This document shows, piece by piece, positions 26,553 through 34,792 of a stretch of 64,000 bases of DNA. A program made the translations under genes and the position numbers. Each line of letters opens with the position of its first letter. Positions within the stretch are counted from its first letter, which is position 1. Source of the DNA: Deltaproteobacteria bacterium (lineage in GTDB: Bacteria; Myxococcota; UBA727; VGSZ01). Location: positions 769,519-833,518 of the forward strand of contig JACOUT010000009.1 in NCBI GenBank assembly GCA_016177705.1, written 5' to 3'. The notes under the pieces were generated by a model, which was not told the origin of the DNA, did no database searches, and saw only the letters and a program-made list of their open reading frames with translations.

Positions 26553-27735
26553 CGTCGCCGAAGGCGCGCGCCTTGGCGATGGTCTCGGCCCACTCAGCCT
26601 CGGGCTCGCTGTCGACCACGATGCCGCCGCCGACGTGGAGCGCGCCCTGGCCCTCATCGGGGCGCAACCACGTGCGGATCAGGAGCGACGAGCGCAGCGC
26701 GCCATGTTCGTCGACCACGGCGAGCGCGCCGGTGTAGAGACCGCGCGGCCCGTCCTCGAGCGCCGCGATCGACTCGATCGCGCTCGACTTGGGCGCGCCG
26801 GTGATCGAGCCGCCCGGCAGGGTCGCGGCGAGCACGTCGGAGTTTCGCAGACCGTCCCCCAGGAGCGCCGCCACTGTGCTCTCGAGGTGGTGGACGTTCT
26901 TCACACTGACGACGTCGAGCAGGCGCTCGACCGTCACGCCGCCTGCCACCGCGAGGCGGCCGAGGTCGTTCCTCAACAGGTCGACGATCATCACGTGCTC
27001 GGCGGCGTCCTTCTCGGAGGCGCACAGCTCAGCGAGGCGCGCGCGGTCCTCGTCGGGCGTGGCGCCGCGCGGGCGCGTACCCTTGATGGGGTAGGCGCGC
27101 GCGGTGGTCGTCGCCGGGTCCACGGTGACGAAGCGCTCGGGCGAGAGGCTGACGACGCTGCCGAATCCGTCGAGGTCGAGCCAGGCGGCACAGGGGGGCA
27201 GGCCGCCCTCGAGCGCGGCCTGGAAGAGGCCGAGCGCCTGCGCGCGCGTCGCCGGCGCGACCGCCATCCGGTGCGCCAGGTTGGCCTGGTAGATGACGCC
27301 GTCGAGTAGCAGCTCCTTGGCGGCCTGCACGCGCGCGAGGTGGTGCGTGTGCGCGCGCTCGCCCACGGCGAGGCGCAGGCGATGCGGCGGCTCGCGTGTC
27401 GGCGCCGTCGTCGGGCGTGCGCGCCACACGGCGAGGTCGGGGCCGAGCGCCGGGTCGCGGGCGCGGCGCGGCGCGCGCCCGTCGAGCGCCACGCCGGCCT
27501 CGTAGCCGATGAGCGCGACCGTGAGCGTGCCCGGCGGCGGCGCGTCGTCGAGCAGGTGCAAGAGCGCGCGCACACGGTCGGCGTCGCCGAGGTCGCCGGC
27601 CAGATCGAGGGTCGCGGCCCGCTCGACCAGCCGAAACCATGCACCGCCCAGCGGCGCCGGCCCGGCAGGGGGGGCGGGAGCAAGAGCGGGGCCGAGGAAG
27701 GCGAGGCCGGTCACGCTCGCCGCGATAGCGCTCAC
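26539..27735 (-). CDS. pabB: Aminodeoxychorismate synthase component I (PabB)
   Basis: A 398-residue chorismate-binding enzyme. It makes 4-amino-4-deoxychorismate from chorismate and ammonia for folate synthesis. The AYPIKGTRPRG box has Lys where anthranilate synthases have Ala (PIAGT), which marks PabB rather than TrpE. Other motifs are IYQANLAHR, SLSPERFV, EHVMIVDLLRNDLGRLA and GGSITGAPKSSAIESI. The N-terminal part is shorter than in TrpE-type proteins. A GTG at 27714 is an alternative start. No pabA or pabC is beside it. It is divergent from the fused dehydratase gene, with a 42-bp gap. Confidence 0.85.
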   Translation of the reverse strand: MSAIAASVTGLAFLGPALAPAPPAGPAPLGGAWFRLVERAATLDLAGDLGDADRVRALLHLLDDAPPPGTLTVALIGYEAGVALDGRAPRRARDPALGPDLAVWRARPTTAPTREPPHRLRLAVGERAHTHHLARVQAAKELLLDGVIYQANLAHRMAVAPATRAQALGLFQAALEGGLPPCAAWLDLDGFGSVVSLSPERFVTVDPATTTARAYPIKGTRPRGATPDEDRARLAELCASEKDAAEHVMIVDLLRNDLGRLAVAGGVTVERLLDVVSVKNVHHLESTVAALLGDGLRNSDVLAATLPGGSITGAPKSSAIESIAALEDGPRGLYTGALAVVDEHGALRSSLLIRTWLRPDEGQGALHVGGGIVVDSEPEAEWAETIAKARAFGDVSPC

Positions 27736-27777
27736 GCGCCGGTTGTCGAGTGCCCCCCGACACGTTAGGCGCCCCTC

Positions 27778-29784
27778 ATGTCCCCGACGTCGACGAGCGT
27801 TTCGCCGGCGGTCCAAAAGCGCGACCCGCTGGTGCGCTTCTCCGGCCGCGTCTTGTACCTGACGAACGACCTCGAGCTGCTCGAGCGCCAACTCAAGGGT
27901 GAGGTGCTGCGGCACGATCCCGACCGCGCGCTGATCGACAACATCTCGACCGACGAGCTGACGCCCGGCTGGGTCTGCTTCTGGTACGACGAGACGCTCG
28001 GCGACTACTGCCTGGTGGGCTTGCGCGGCGGCAAGGTGGGCAAGGACTCGATCAAGAACGCCCGCGCCGCGGTCATGGTCAGCGGCCTGTCCAAGGGTTG
28101 CGGCAGCTCCCGCGAGACCGCGCCCTACGCCGAGAAGGTGGCCGGCGTCCAACTCGTCGTCGCCAAGACCATCGAAAAGATCTACGGGCAGAACTGTCGC
28201 AACATCGGACTGCTGACGACGACCGACTTCTCCGTGCTCGCGCGCATCGAGAAGGGCGAGGCGGTACCGCTGGCCGAGTTCACCGAAGGGCTCAACGACA
28301 TCGAGAAGGGCATCGTCGAGTACGGCGGGCTGTTCACCTACAACAAGGCGCGCCTGGCCGGCGAGGTGACGCCGCCCGCCATCACCACGGCGCCGCGCCC
28401 CATGACCCTGGTCGAGAAGATCGTCGCGAGCCGCGCCATCGCGGACGCCAGGAGCGGCACGCTCGGCGTCCCCGCGGTCGAGCCGGGAGACGCGCTCTTC
28501 TGCCGCACCGACGTGCGTTTCAGCCACGACTACACCACCGCCATGTGCGACTCCCTGTTCACCGCCGGCTACGGCAAGGACGCAAAGCTGCGCGACCCGT
28601 CGTCGGTGTTCGCCATGCGCGACCACCTGACCTTCAGAAACAAGATCATGTCCGACGCGGATCGCGCGAAGGGCCTGCACGTGCTCGTCGACAACCTGGG
28701 CACCGAGCAGGAGCGCTTCGTCAAGAAGCACGGCATCCGCTATTTCGGCCTCACCGACGACGGCACCGGCTCGCAGGCGATCTGCCACAACGCGGTGATG
28801 GAGGAGCTCGGCGGCCCCGGCGACATCATCGTCGGCACCGACAGCCACACCTGCACCGCCGGCGCGCTCGGCGCCTTTGCCTTCGGCGTCGGCAGCACCG
28901 ACATGGCCAACGCCTGGTACACCGCCGACATCCAGGTGAAGGTGCCGGCCAGCGTCAAGTACCTGCTCACCGGCAAGCCCGCGAAGGGCGTCACGGCCAA
29001 GGACGTGATGCTCTACGTGATGTCGCAGCAGTACGCCAAAGACGGCCACTGCATCGGCAAGGTGCTCGAGCTGTCGGGGCCCGGCCTCGCGCACCTGAAC
29101 ATGGACGAGCGCGCCACGCTCACCAACCTCGCCGTCGAGTGCGGCGCCACCACCGGCATCATCGAGGCGGACCTGGTCACCACGCAGTACCTGATGAAGT
29201 TCCGCGGCTGGTCAGAGGAGCGCGCGTCACGCGGGCACCTCAAGGCCGACCCGGGCGCGCACTACGACGCTACCTTCACCATCGACCTCGCCGCGGTGCC
29301 GCAGATGGTGGCGACGCCCGGCGATCCGCGAAACGGCGTCGCCGTCGAGGCGCTGCGCAAGGCGCAGGGCGCCGTGAAGATCGACATTGCCTACGGCGGC
29401 TCCTGCACCGGCGGCAAGATGGCCGACATGGACATGTACGCCGAGGTGCTCGCCCATGGCCTCGAGCGCGGCATGCGAGTCAAGGACGGTGTGCAGCTGT
29501 TCATCCAATTCGGCAGCCAGCGCATCAAGCGTTACGCAGTCGACAAGGGCTACCCCGAGCTGTTCGCGAAGGCGGGCGCACACGTTATTGAGCCCTCCTG
29601 TGGCGCCTGCATCAACGCGGGGCCGGGTGTGTCGCGCACCAAGGAGACGGTGACGGTGAGCGCCATCAATCGAAACTTCCCTGGACGCTCGGGGCCGGGA
29701 CAGGTCTACTTGGCGTCGCCGCGCGTGGTGGCGGCGAGCGCGCTGTCCGGTACCATCGTGACGCCGGAGGAGTTGTTCGGGTGA
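27778..29784 (+). CDS. Fused isopropylmalate-isomerase/aconitase-family enzyme (small domain first)
   Basis: A 668-residue fusion of the aconitase superfamily. Residues ~20-200 are the swivel (small-subunit) domain, with SKGCGSSRETAPYA matching the substrate-binding GSSRE loop. From ~210 to the end is the [4Fe-4S] large-subunit domain: DSHTCTAGALGAFAFGVGSTD, cluster Cys in GGSCTGGK and the pair in PSCGACINAGPG. The order small-then-large is reversed relative to aconitase and to LeuC plus LeuD. It should dehydrate and rehydrate a tricarboxylate such as isopropylmalate, homoaconitate or methylcitrate; the exact substrate cannot be read. The next gene starts inside its stop codon. Confidence 0.85.
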   Translation: MSPTSTSVSPAVQKRDPLVRFSGRVLYLTNDLELLERQLKGEVLRHDPDRALIDNISTDELTPGWVCFWYDETLGDYCLVGLRGGKVGKDSIKNARAAVMVSGLSKGCGSSRETAPYAEKVAGVQLVVAKTIEKIYGQNCRNIGLLTTTDFSVLARIEKGEAVPLAEFTEGLNDIEKGIVEYGGLFTYNKARLAGEVTPPAITTAPRPMTLVEKIVASRAIADARSGTLGVPAVEPGDALFCRTDVRFSHDYTTAMCDSLFTAGYGKDAKLRDPSSVFAMRDHLTFRNKIMSDADRAKGLHVLVDNLGTEQERFVKKHGIRYFGLTDDGTGSQAICHNAVMEELGGPGDIIVGTDSHTCTAGALGAFAFGVGSTDMANAWYTADIQVKVPASVKYLLTGKPAKGVTAKDVMLYVMSQQYAKDGHCIGKVLELSGPGLAHLNMDERATLTNLAVECGATTGIIEADLVTTQYLMKFRGWSEERASRGHLKADPGAHYDATFTIDLAAVPQMVATPGDPRNGVAVEALRKAQGAVKIDIAYGGSCTGGKMADMDMYAEVLAHGLERGMRVKDGVQLFIQFGSQRIKRYAVDKGYPELFAKAGAHVIEPSCGACINAGPGVSRTKETVTVSAINRNFPGRSGPGQVYLASPRVVAASALSGTIVTPEELFG

Positions 29785-30638
29785 GAACGCGCCTAGTCCA
29801 CGCGGTGTCCTCGAGCGCGCTCGCGCTCGTCGTCGCCGCCGCAGGCGCCTGCCCCGCCGAGCAGCCCATCTACGACGACGACATCGGGGTGCAAGCCATC
29901 CCCGCGCCCGAGGGCGCCCTTGCGGGCACCTTCGCGCTCAAGACGCGCAACCAGACGCTGGTGCACGTGCCCGTGCTCGGCGACTACGAGGGCGGCGGCG
30001 ACAACTTCCGCCTGGTGACGCGCACCTGGGACGACGACGCCGGCCTCTACCGCCAAGAGAGCGTCTTGTGCGGCGGCTACAACTTCGAGGTCGCGGGCGT
30101 GGTCACCGAGGCGCCGCAGTCGACCTACCGCGCCGTGCCGCAAAGCCCGCCGGAGCAGGTGGTCATCGACCACCAAGCCGGCAGCTACGTCGCCACGGGC
30201 CACCTGCAGCTTTGGGCGCTGCAGGATCTGCCGGACCCGTACTCGACGCCGCTGCCCACCACCAAGGAGGAGGCCGCGGTGGCCCCGTGGGATCAGCGCA
30301 TCTACGACATGGACGGCGACGAGAACCCCGCCATGACCCTGTTCGTCAGCGGCGCGGTCGAGGGCGAGGTCTATGCATTCCAACGAAAGACCGTCGAGCT
30401 GGAGGGCGTGATCCTCGGCCCCGATCGAGCGGTAGGGCTCGCACACAACAGCAACGAGGCGCTGACGGTGGCGGCCAACAACCCCTTGGTCGATCGGCAG
30501 AGCGAAGGCTCCTCGGAGCCACACCCCGACCCCAAGCGCTCCTTCTTCGAGGAGGTGCGCATCGAGGACGGCGCCGACTGCGACGACGTCATGCTGGCGT
30601 CCGAGGACGGCACCCTCTCCGAGCTGCCGCCGTTCTGA
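29781..30638 (+). CDS. Lipoprotein, unknown function
   Basis: A 285-residue lipoprotein with lipobox AAGAC (Cys24). The GTG start overlaps the stop of the dehydratase gene in a GTGA arrangement, so the two are translationally coupled although nothing suggests a shared pathway. The mature part is beta-rich and acidic (LVHVPVLGDYEGGG, QLWALQDLPDPY, YDMDGDENPAMTLFV) and contains only a few Cys. No family was recognised. A terminator-like hairpin follows its stop. Confidence 0.78.
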   Translation: MRTRLVHAVSSSALALVVAAAGACPAEQPIYDDDIGVQAIPAPEGALAGTFALKTRNQTLVHVPVLGDYEGGGDNFRLVTRTWDDDAGLYRQESVLCGGYNFEVAGVVTEAPQSTYRAVPQSPPEQVVIDHQAGSYVATGHLQLWALQDLPDPYSTPLPTTKEEAAVAPWDQRIYDMDGDENPAMTLFVSGAVEGEVYAFQRKTVELEGVILGPDRAVGLAHNSNEALTVAANNPLVDRQSEGSSEPHPDPKRSFFEEVRIEDGADCDDVMLASEDGTLSELPPF

Positions 30639-30643
30639 CCATT

Positions 30644-30675
30644 CGGTCACGCATGACCGTTCGTTCTTCCTTCTT
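30644..30675 (+). terminator. Hairpin with T-rich tail
   Basis: A perfect 6-bp stem CGGTCA-CGCA-TGACCG right after the lipoprotein stop, followed by a run of T and C ending in TTCTT. It looks like an intrinsic terminator with a weak tail. Because it is also ~50 bp upstream of the winged-helix gene, an operator role for the dyad is the alternative. Confidence 0.45.
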
Positions 30676-30709
30676 GTAGTCTGCTGAATGTGGAGGTATT
30701 GGCGCCGGA

Positions 30710-31069
30710 ATGAATGATCAATTGCAGCAGCAGCTCCACAATCGCATCCAGGCCTTCGCGACCGACATCACCTCGCTCCTGCAGGGCGCCGTGGCGGACG
30801 CCGTCGCCTCCGCGCTCAAGGTCACGCCCACCGGCTCCCCCGGTCGCCGCGGCGCGCGCCCGGTAGCCGCCCTGAGGGCAGGACCGAGCATCGACGCCAA
30901 CGCGCTCTTGCGCGAGGTCGCGCGCAAGCCCGGCCGTGGCGTCGAGGAGATCGCGAGCAGCCTGCGCATGAACTCCAAGCGGCTGCGCCCGGTGATGGCC
31001 AAGCTGCTCAAGGCCGGCAAAGTGAAGCGCAGCGGCAAGGCGCGCGGCAGCAAGTATCGCGCGGCGTGA
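30710..31069 (+). CDS. Small winged-helix DNA-binding protein
   Basis: A 119-residue basic protein. Residues ~1-40 form an amphipathic helix suited to oligomerisation; ~41-60 is a flexible Pro/Gly/Arg linker; ~62-119 is a winged helix-turn-helix (NALLREVARKPGRGVEEIAS, then LRPVMAKLLKAGKVKRSG and a basic tail). The layout resembles small nucleoid-associated or regulatory proteins common in this group of bacteria. Its target is unknown. The upstream region is less GC-rich and contains a dyad that may belong to it or to the previous gene. It is convergent with the SRPBCC gene. Confidence 0.8.
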   Translation: MNDQLQQQLHNRIQAFATDITSLLQGAVADAVASALKVTPTGSPGRRGARPVAALRAGPSIDANALLREVARKPGRGVEEIASSLRMNSKRLRPVMAKLLKAGKVKRSGKARGSKYRAA

Positions 31070-31087
31070 GCCGTCCGGCAGCGCGCG

Positions 31088-31651
31088 TCAGCGGCTCGCC
31101 AGCACCGCGGTGCGGCAGGCCGCGCGCACGCGCTCGGCCATGTGATCGACCTTCTTGAGCGCCGTGTCGCGCACCATGCCGGTCGGCACCGCGTAGCCGA
31201 TGTCGACGAAGCTGGTGTAGGTCACCGTGGACACCATGGGGTCGGCGGTCGGCGACACCTGCCAGCCGCCGCGTACGTCTTTCAGATCGCCGGCGATTGA
31301 TTGCCAGCGCACCGAACGCGCGGACCGATCGATTTCTCGGTGCAGCGTGTAGTGGACCTTGGCGAGCACCGCGTCGACGGTGAAGCGCGCGTCGAAGAAG
31401 CCCGGCCCGGCAGCGACCACCTCGAGCGCCTCGATGTCGGGGAAGATCTGTCGAAAGCGACGCACGTCCCACAGCGTGTCGAGCACGACGTCGGGCGGCG
31501 CCTGCACGACGAAGGTGGCGCGCAGGCCCTGCGTGCCGTCCGGCGCGGCCAACTGCTGCACCACCGGCGCGGCGGAGAGATCGGGGGGCGGGGCCGCGGG
31601 CGAGGAAACACTCGGATCGGCGGCGGCGAGCAGGGCGAGCAGCACCAGCAC
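31088..31651 (-). CDS. Secreted SRPBCC (START/polyketide-cyclase fold) protein
   Basis: A 187-residue protein with a signal peptide and an SRPBCC domain: PPDVVLDTLWDVRRFRQIFP, VDAVLAKVHYTLHREIDR, then a long C-terminal helix (ALKKVDHMAERVRAACRTA). The fold binds hydrophobic ligands. It is the last gene of a minus-strand run and starts 9 bp after the vWA gene. A second secreted SRPBCC protein is at 55279-55908 with similar layout, so the genome uses this fold repeatedly in the envelope. Start is GTG. Confidence 0.8.
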   Translation of the reverse strand: MLVLLALLAAADPSVSSPAAPPPDLSAAPVVQQLAAPDGTQGLRATFVVQAPPDVVLDTLWDVRRFRQIFPDIEALEVVAAGPGFFDARFTVDAVLAKVHYTLHREIDRSARSVRWQSIAGDLKDVRGGWQVSPTADPMVSTVTYTSFVDIGYAVPTGMVRDTALKKVDHMAERVRAACRTAVLASR

Positions 31652-31660
31652 CCCACAAGC

Positions 31661-33829
31661 CTAGCCCGTTTCGCCCTCGACGTCGTCGGGCTCGGGGTCC
31701 ACCGGATCCGCCTCGACCGGCTCCGCCGGGGTCGCCTCGGCGCGCACCTCGAGCCGCAGGCGCCGCTCGAAGACACGCTCGACCTCGAGGCCGCCGTACT
31801 CCGCGATCTGCTGCAGATCCCAGCGCCAGGCCTGCTCGACCACGCAGTCGCCGCCGAAGATGCCGACCACGTCGAGGATCTCCTTGTCCTCCAGCTCGAT
31901 GGACACCGCTGCGCGCGGTACGTGGCAGCGATCCGCCGCCGCGGTCAGCTGCTCTTGGAGGGCCTCGAGCTCGCCGACGATGGGCTTGGCGGTGCCGATA
32001 CCGCAGGTGATGCCGCGGCCGCTGTAGCCGCCGCAGCAGCCGCAGCCGCAACAGCCGCAGCCGCAGCCGCTCATACCAAAGCCCATGCCGTCCGGTTCTT
32101 GCGGCCGATAGTCGGGCACGGCCACGAGCGAAGTGACGCGTGAGACTGCGCCCACCGCCTTGGCTGCCGCGCGCACCACCTCGTCGTCGAGCTCGCGCGC
32201 CACCGGACCGTGCGCGGTGCGCGCCAGCGACAGGCGCTTGGTGGTGGCGGCCTCGTCGAGCGGCAACGCCAGCGGCTGCGCCCACAGGAAGCCGGTCAAG
32301 AACGACGGCGCGCGCGTGCCCACCGGCAGCACGCTCTGCACGCGCACGCCCCGGCCGGCGAGCAAGATGGCCGGCACCTCGCCGGACGACGTCACAGCGC
32401 CCTCGAGCGGATCGCGCCCCCCCACCTCGAGCGACACGTCGTCGATGCGCGTGGGCGCCACCAGGTGCGGCCACAAAAGGCCCTCCGGCTCATCGCCGGC
32501 GCCCAGGTCGACGAAGATGCCGCCGGTGCCCTCCACCGCCTCGGCGCGCGGATCCTCGTCCGGCACCACGCGCACCCACGAGAGCGGCTCGTCGACCGTC
32601 ACGTCCTCCGGCAGCGCGACCACGTGGGTGAGCACGCCGCCGCGCTCGAGCGCGTTGCCCAAGTGCACCTCACTGTCGGCGCTCCTCTGCACCAGGTCGG
32701 AGAGCACCACCACGCGCGGCGTCTCCTCGGGGGCGACGTCGTGCGCCAGCCGGTGCGCGAGCGCAAGGGCGCCGAGCAGGTCGCTGCCGTTTTGCGGCGC
32801 TACCTCGGGGAAGAAGCGCTCGCGCGGCGAGGCCCACGGGTCGACGACCAGCCAGGGGCGGCGCGCAAACGCGATGGCCGCGTAGCGCGCGTCGTCGGGC
32901 AGAGCGTCGAGCACGCCCTCCATGGCCGCGCGCGCCTTGGCGATGCCCTCGACGCCGGCGCTCTTGGACGCGTCGAGCACGAACACCACGCGCAAGGCCG
33001 GCGCCGGATCGGCGAGCGGGCGCGGCACGTCTATCTCGACGCGAACGGTGTCGACCGGGGCGACCGGCTCGAGCACCTCGGCGCCGTCCACCTTGCCCCA
33101 CTCCTCGTGCGGCGGAGGTGACAAGGGCCCAAGCGGCATCAGCCGCTCCAGGCTGACGCGCCCGCGCAGCGTGTCGGCCGCGTCCGGCACGACGTCGATG
33201 ACCGCGTCGCCCTCGCCGGCCTCGATGACGCGGGCGCGTGCGCCGTCGACGAAGAAGCGCCGCACCGAGGCGCCGCGCACCTCGAGGCGCTGATCGAGAT
33301 CGTGGTGTCGCGGCACGCGAAAGCGCCAGGCGCCGTCCACCGGCTCGCTCTCCACCACCCAGGTGCTCTCGACCACGATGGCGTCGGCGCCACAGGTGGT
33401 CGCTACCTCGAGGCTCACCTGATCGGTGTCGGTGCTGCAGCAGCCGTCTTCCAGCTCGGCCAGGAGCGCGGTGCGGCGCTTCCCTCCCTTGGCCTCTTCG
33501 GCGGGCACGCCGGTCATGAGCGCGGTCGAGAACGCGCCGAAGCGCTCGGCGGCGACGTCGTCGTCCTCGAGCGACGCCGCCGTGGTCGCGCCGTCCGCCT
33601 CCACTTTGGCGCCCACGGCGGTGCCGCCCGGCATCATCACCAACGTCGCGTAGTGGCCGGCCCCTGCTGGGTCGCGCCGCACCGTGTCGCGCAGCACCAG
33701 CACCGCGGCGCCGTCTCCCACCTCGAGCGAGACGGCGCGGGCGGTCTGCTCCAGCTCGATGAGCGACCCGTGCGGGGCACAGGGGGTGGCGTTGACGGCG
33801 AGGGCAAGGAGGGCGGCGGGGGAGAGCAT
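31661..33829 (-). CDS. vWA-domain secreted protein with a Cys-rich cluster
   Basis: A 722-residue protein with a signal-peptide-like start and an AGGGGG ribosome binding site. Residues ~30-240 resemble a beta-rich VIT-type domain. The central vWA domain has the metal-ion-dependent adhesion site DASKS (DxSxS) after [10 protein letters not shown]. Near residue 590 a compact Gly/Cys stretch packs about nine Cys into ~20 residues (CGCGCCGCGCCGG) followed by RGITCGIG. A further ~100 residues are alpha/beta ([13 protein letters not shown]). Surface adhesion or scaffolding is likely; the Cys cluster may bind metal or be crosslinked. Its stop is followed after 9 bp by the SRPBCC gene. Confidence 0.85.
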   Translation of the reverse strand: MLSPAALLALAVNATPCAPHGSLIELEQTARAVSLEVGDGAAVLVLRDTVRRDPAGAGHYATLVMMPGGTAVGAKVEADGATTAASLEDDDVAAERFGAFSTALMTGVPAEEAKGGKRRTALLAELEDGCCSTDTDQVSLEVATTCGADAIVVESTWVVESEPVDGAWRFRVPRHHDLDQRLEVRGASVRRFFVDGARARVIEAGEGDAVIDVVPDAADTLRGRVSLERLMPLGPLSPPPHEEWGKVDGAEVLEPVAPVDTVRVEIDVPRPLADPAPALRVVFVLDASKSAGVEGIAKARAAMEGVLDALPDDARYAAIAFARRPWLVVDPWASPRERFFPEVAPQNGSDLLGALALAHRLAHDVAPEETPRVVVLSDLVQRSADSEVHLGNALERGGVLTHVVALPEDVTVDEPLSWVRVVPDEDPRAEAVEGTGGIFVDLGAGDEPEGLLWPHLVAPTRIDDVSLEVGGRDPLEGAVTSSGEVPAILLAGRGVRVQSVLPVGTRAPSFLTGFLWAQPLALPLDEAATTKRLSLARTAHGPVARELDDEVVRAAAKAVGAVSRVTSLVAVPDYRPQEPDGMGFGMSGCGCGCCGCGCCGGYSGRGITCGIGTAKPIVGELEALQEQLTAAADRCHVPRAAVSIELEDKEILDVVGIFGGDCVVEQAWRWDLQQIAEYGGLEVERVFERRLRLEVRAEATPAEPVEADPVDPEPDDVEGETG

Positions 33830-33853
33830 GCCCCCTGGGACCACGAGCGACCG

Positions 33854-34771
33854 TCAGGGGTTCCCGGCGCGCGCCCGCGGGTGGTGCTGGCCGTAGAGCT
33901 GGCGCAGGCGCTCGCGGTTGACGTGCGTGTAGATCTCGGTGGTCGAGAGATCCGCGTGGCCGAGCATTGCCTGCACCGCGCGCAGGTCGGCGCCGCGCTC
34001 GACCAGGTGGGTGGCGAAGCTGTGGCGCAGCTTGTGTGGCGAGATGGGCTTGGTGACACCGGCCGTGCGCGCATAGCCCTTGAGCGCCTTCCAGAAGCCC
34101 TGGCGCGTCATCGGCTCGCCGCCCGCGCGCAAGAACAGCGCGGCGACGTCAGCGCCCGCCTGGCGCTCGAGGAAGCTCGCGCGCGCGCCGGCCAGGTACT
34201 CCTTGAGCGCGGCCACCGCCGCCTGCCCGAGCGGCACCACGCGCTCCTTGTTGCCCTTGCCGCGCACGAGCAAGAAGCCGCGCTCGAGGTCGACCGCGTC
34301 GCACGGCAGCTCCACCAGCTCGGTGACGCGCAGCCCGGTGGCGTAGAGCACCTCGAGCATGGCGCGGTCGCGCACGCCGCGCGGCGTGGCGGCGTCGGGC
34401 GCGGCCAACAGCCGCTCGACCTCGGCGACGTCGAGGAAGGTCGGCAACGTCTTGGCGGCGCGCGGCAGCTCGATCTCGGCCGCGGGGTCGTCCTTGAGCA
34501 CGCGCTCCTTCATGAGGAAGCGGAAGAGCTGGCGGATGGCGACCAGGTGGCGCGCCTGGCTGCGCACGCCGAGCCGGCCCTTGGACAGCTCGATCAGGTG
34601 CTTGAGGATGTGGGTGGGACGCACCGTCGAGGCCTCGGCGATCCCTTGCTTGTCGAGCGAGCGCGCGAAGTCGGCCAGGTCGCGCCCGTAGGCCTCGAGC
34701 GTGTTGGTGGCCAGGCCGCGCTCCACGCGCGCCCATGACAAGAACGAGTCGATGGCGGAGTCAACCTGCAC
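33854..34771 (-). CDS. xerD: Tyrosine recombinase, XerD-like
   Basis: A 305-residue phage-integrase-family recombinase. It has the SAM-like N-terminal domain ([20 protein letters not shown]) and the catalytic residues Arg in GLRVTEL, Lys in [12 protein letters not shown], His-x-x-Arg in [12 protein letters not shown], His in [16 protein letters not shown] and the final Tyr. The combination with [17 protein letters not shown] boxes and no extra domains fits XerC/XerD, which resolve chromosome dimers at dif; whether it is XerC or XerD cannot be settled from sequence alone. Start is GTG. It is 21 bp after the amidase gene in a minus-strand run. Confidence 0.87.
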   Translation of the reverse strand: MQVDSAIDSFLSWARVERGLATNTLEAYGRDLADFARSLDKQGIAEASTVRPTHILKHLIELSKGRLGVRSQARHLVAIRQLFRFLMKERVLKDDPAAEIELPRAAKTLPTFLDVAEVERLLAAPDAATPRGVRDRAMLEVLYATGLRVTELVELPCDAVDLERGFLLVRGKGNKERVVPLGQAAVAALKEYLAGARASFLERQAGADVAALFLRAGGEPMTRQGFWKALKGYARTAGVTKPISPHKLRHSFATHLVERGADLRAVQAMLGHADLSTTEIYTHVNRERLRQLYGQHHPRARAGNP

Positions 34772-34792
34772 GGTGGCAGCGAGCGTACGACG

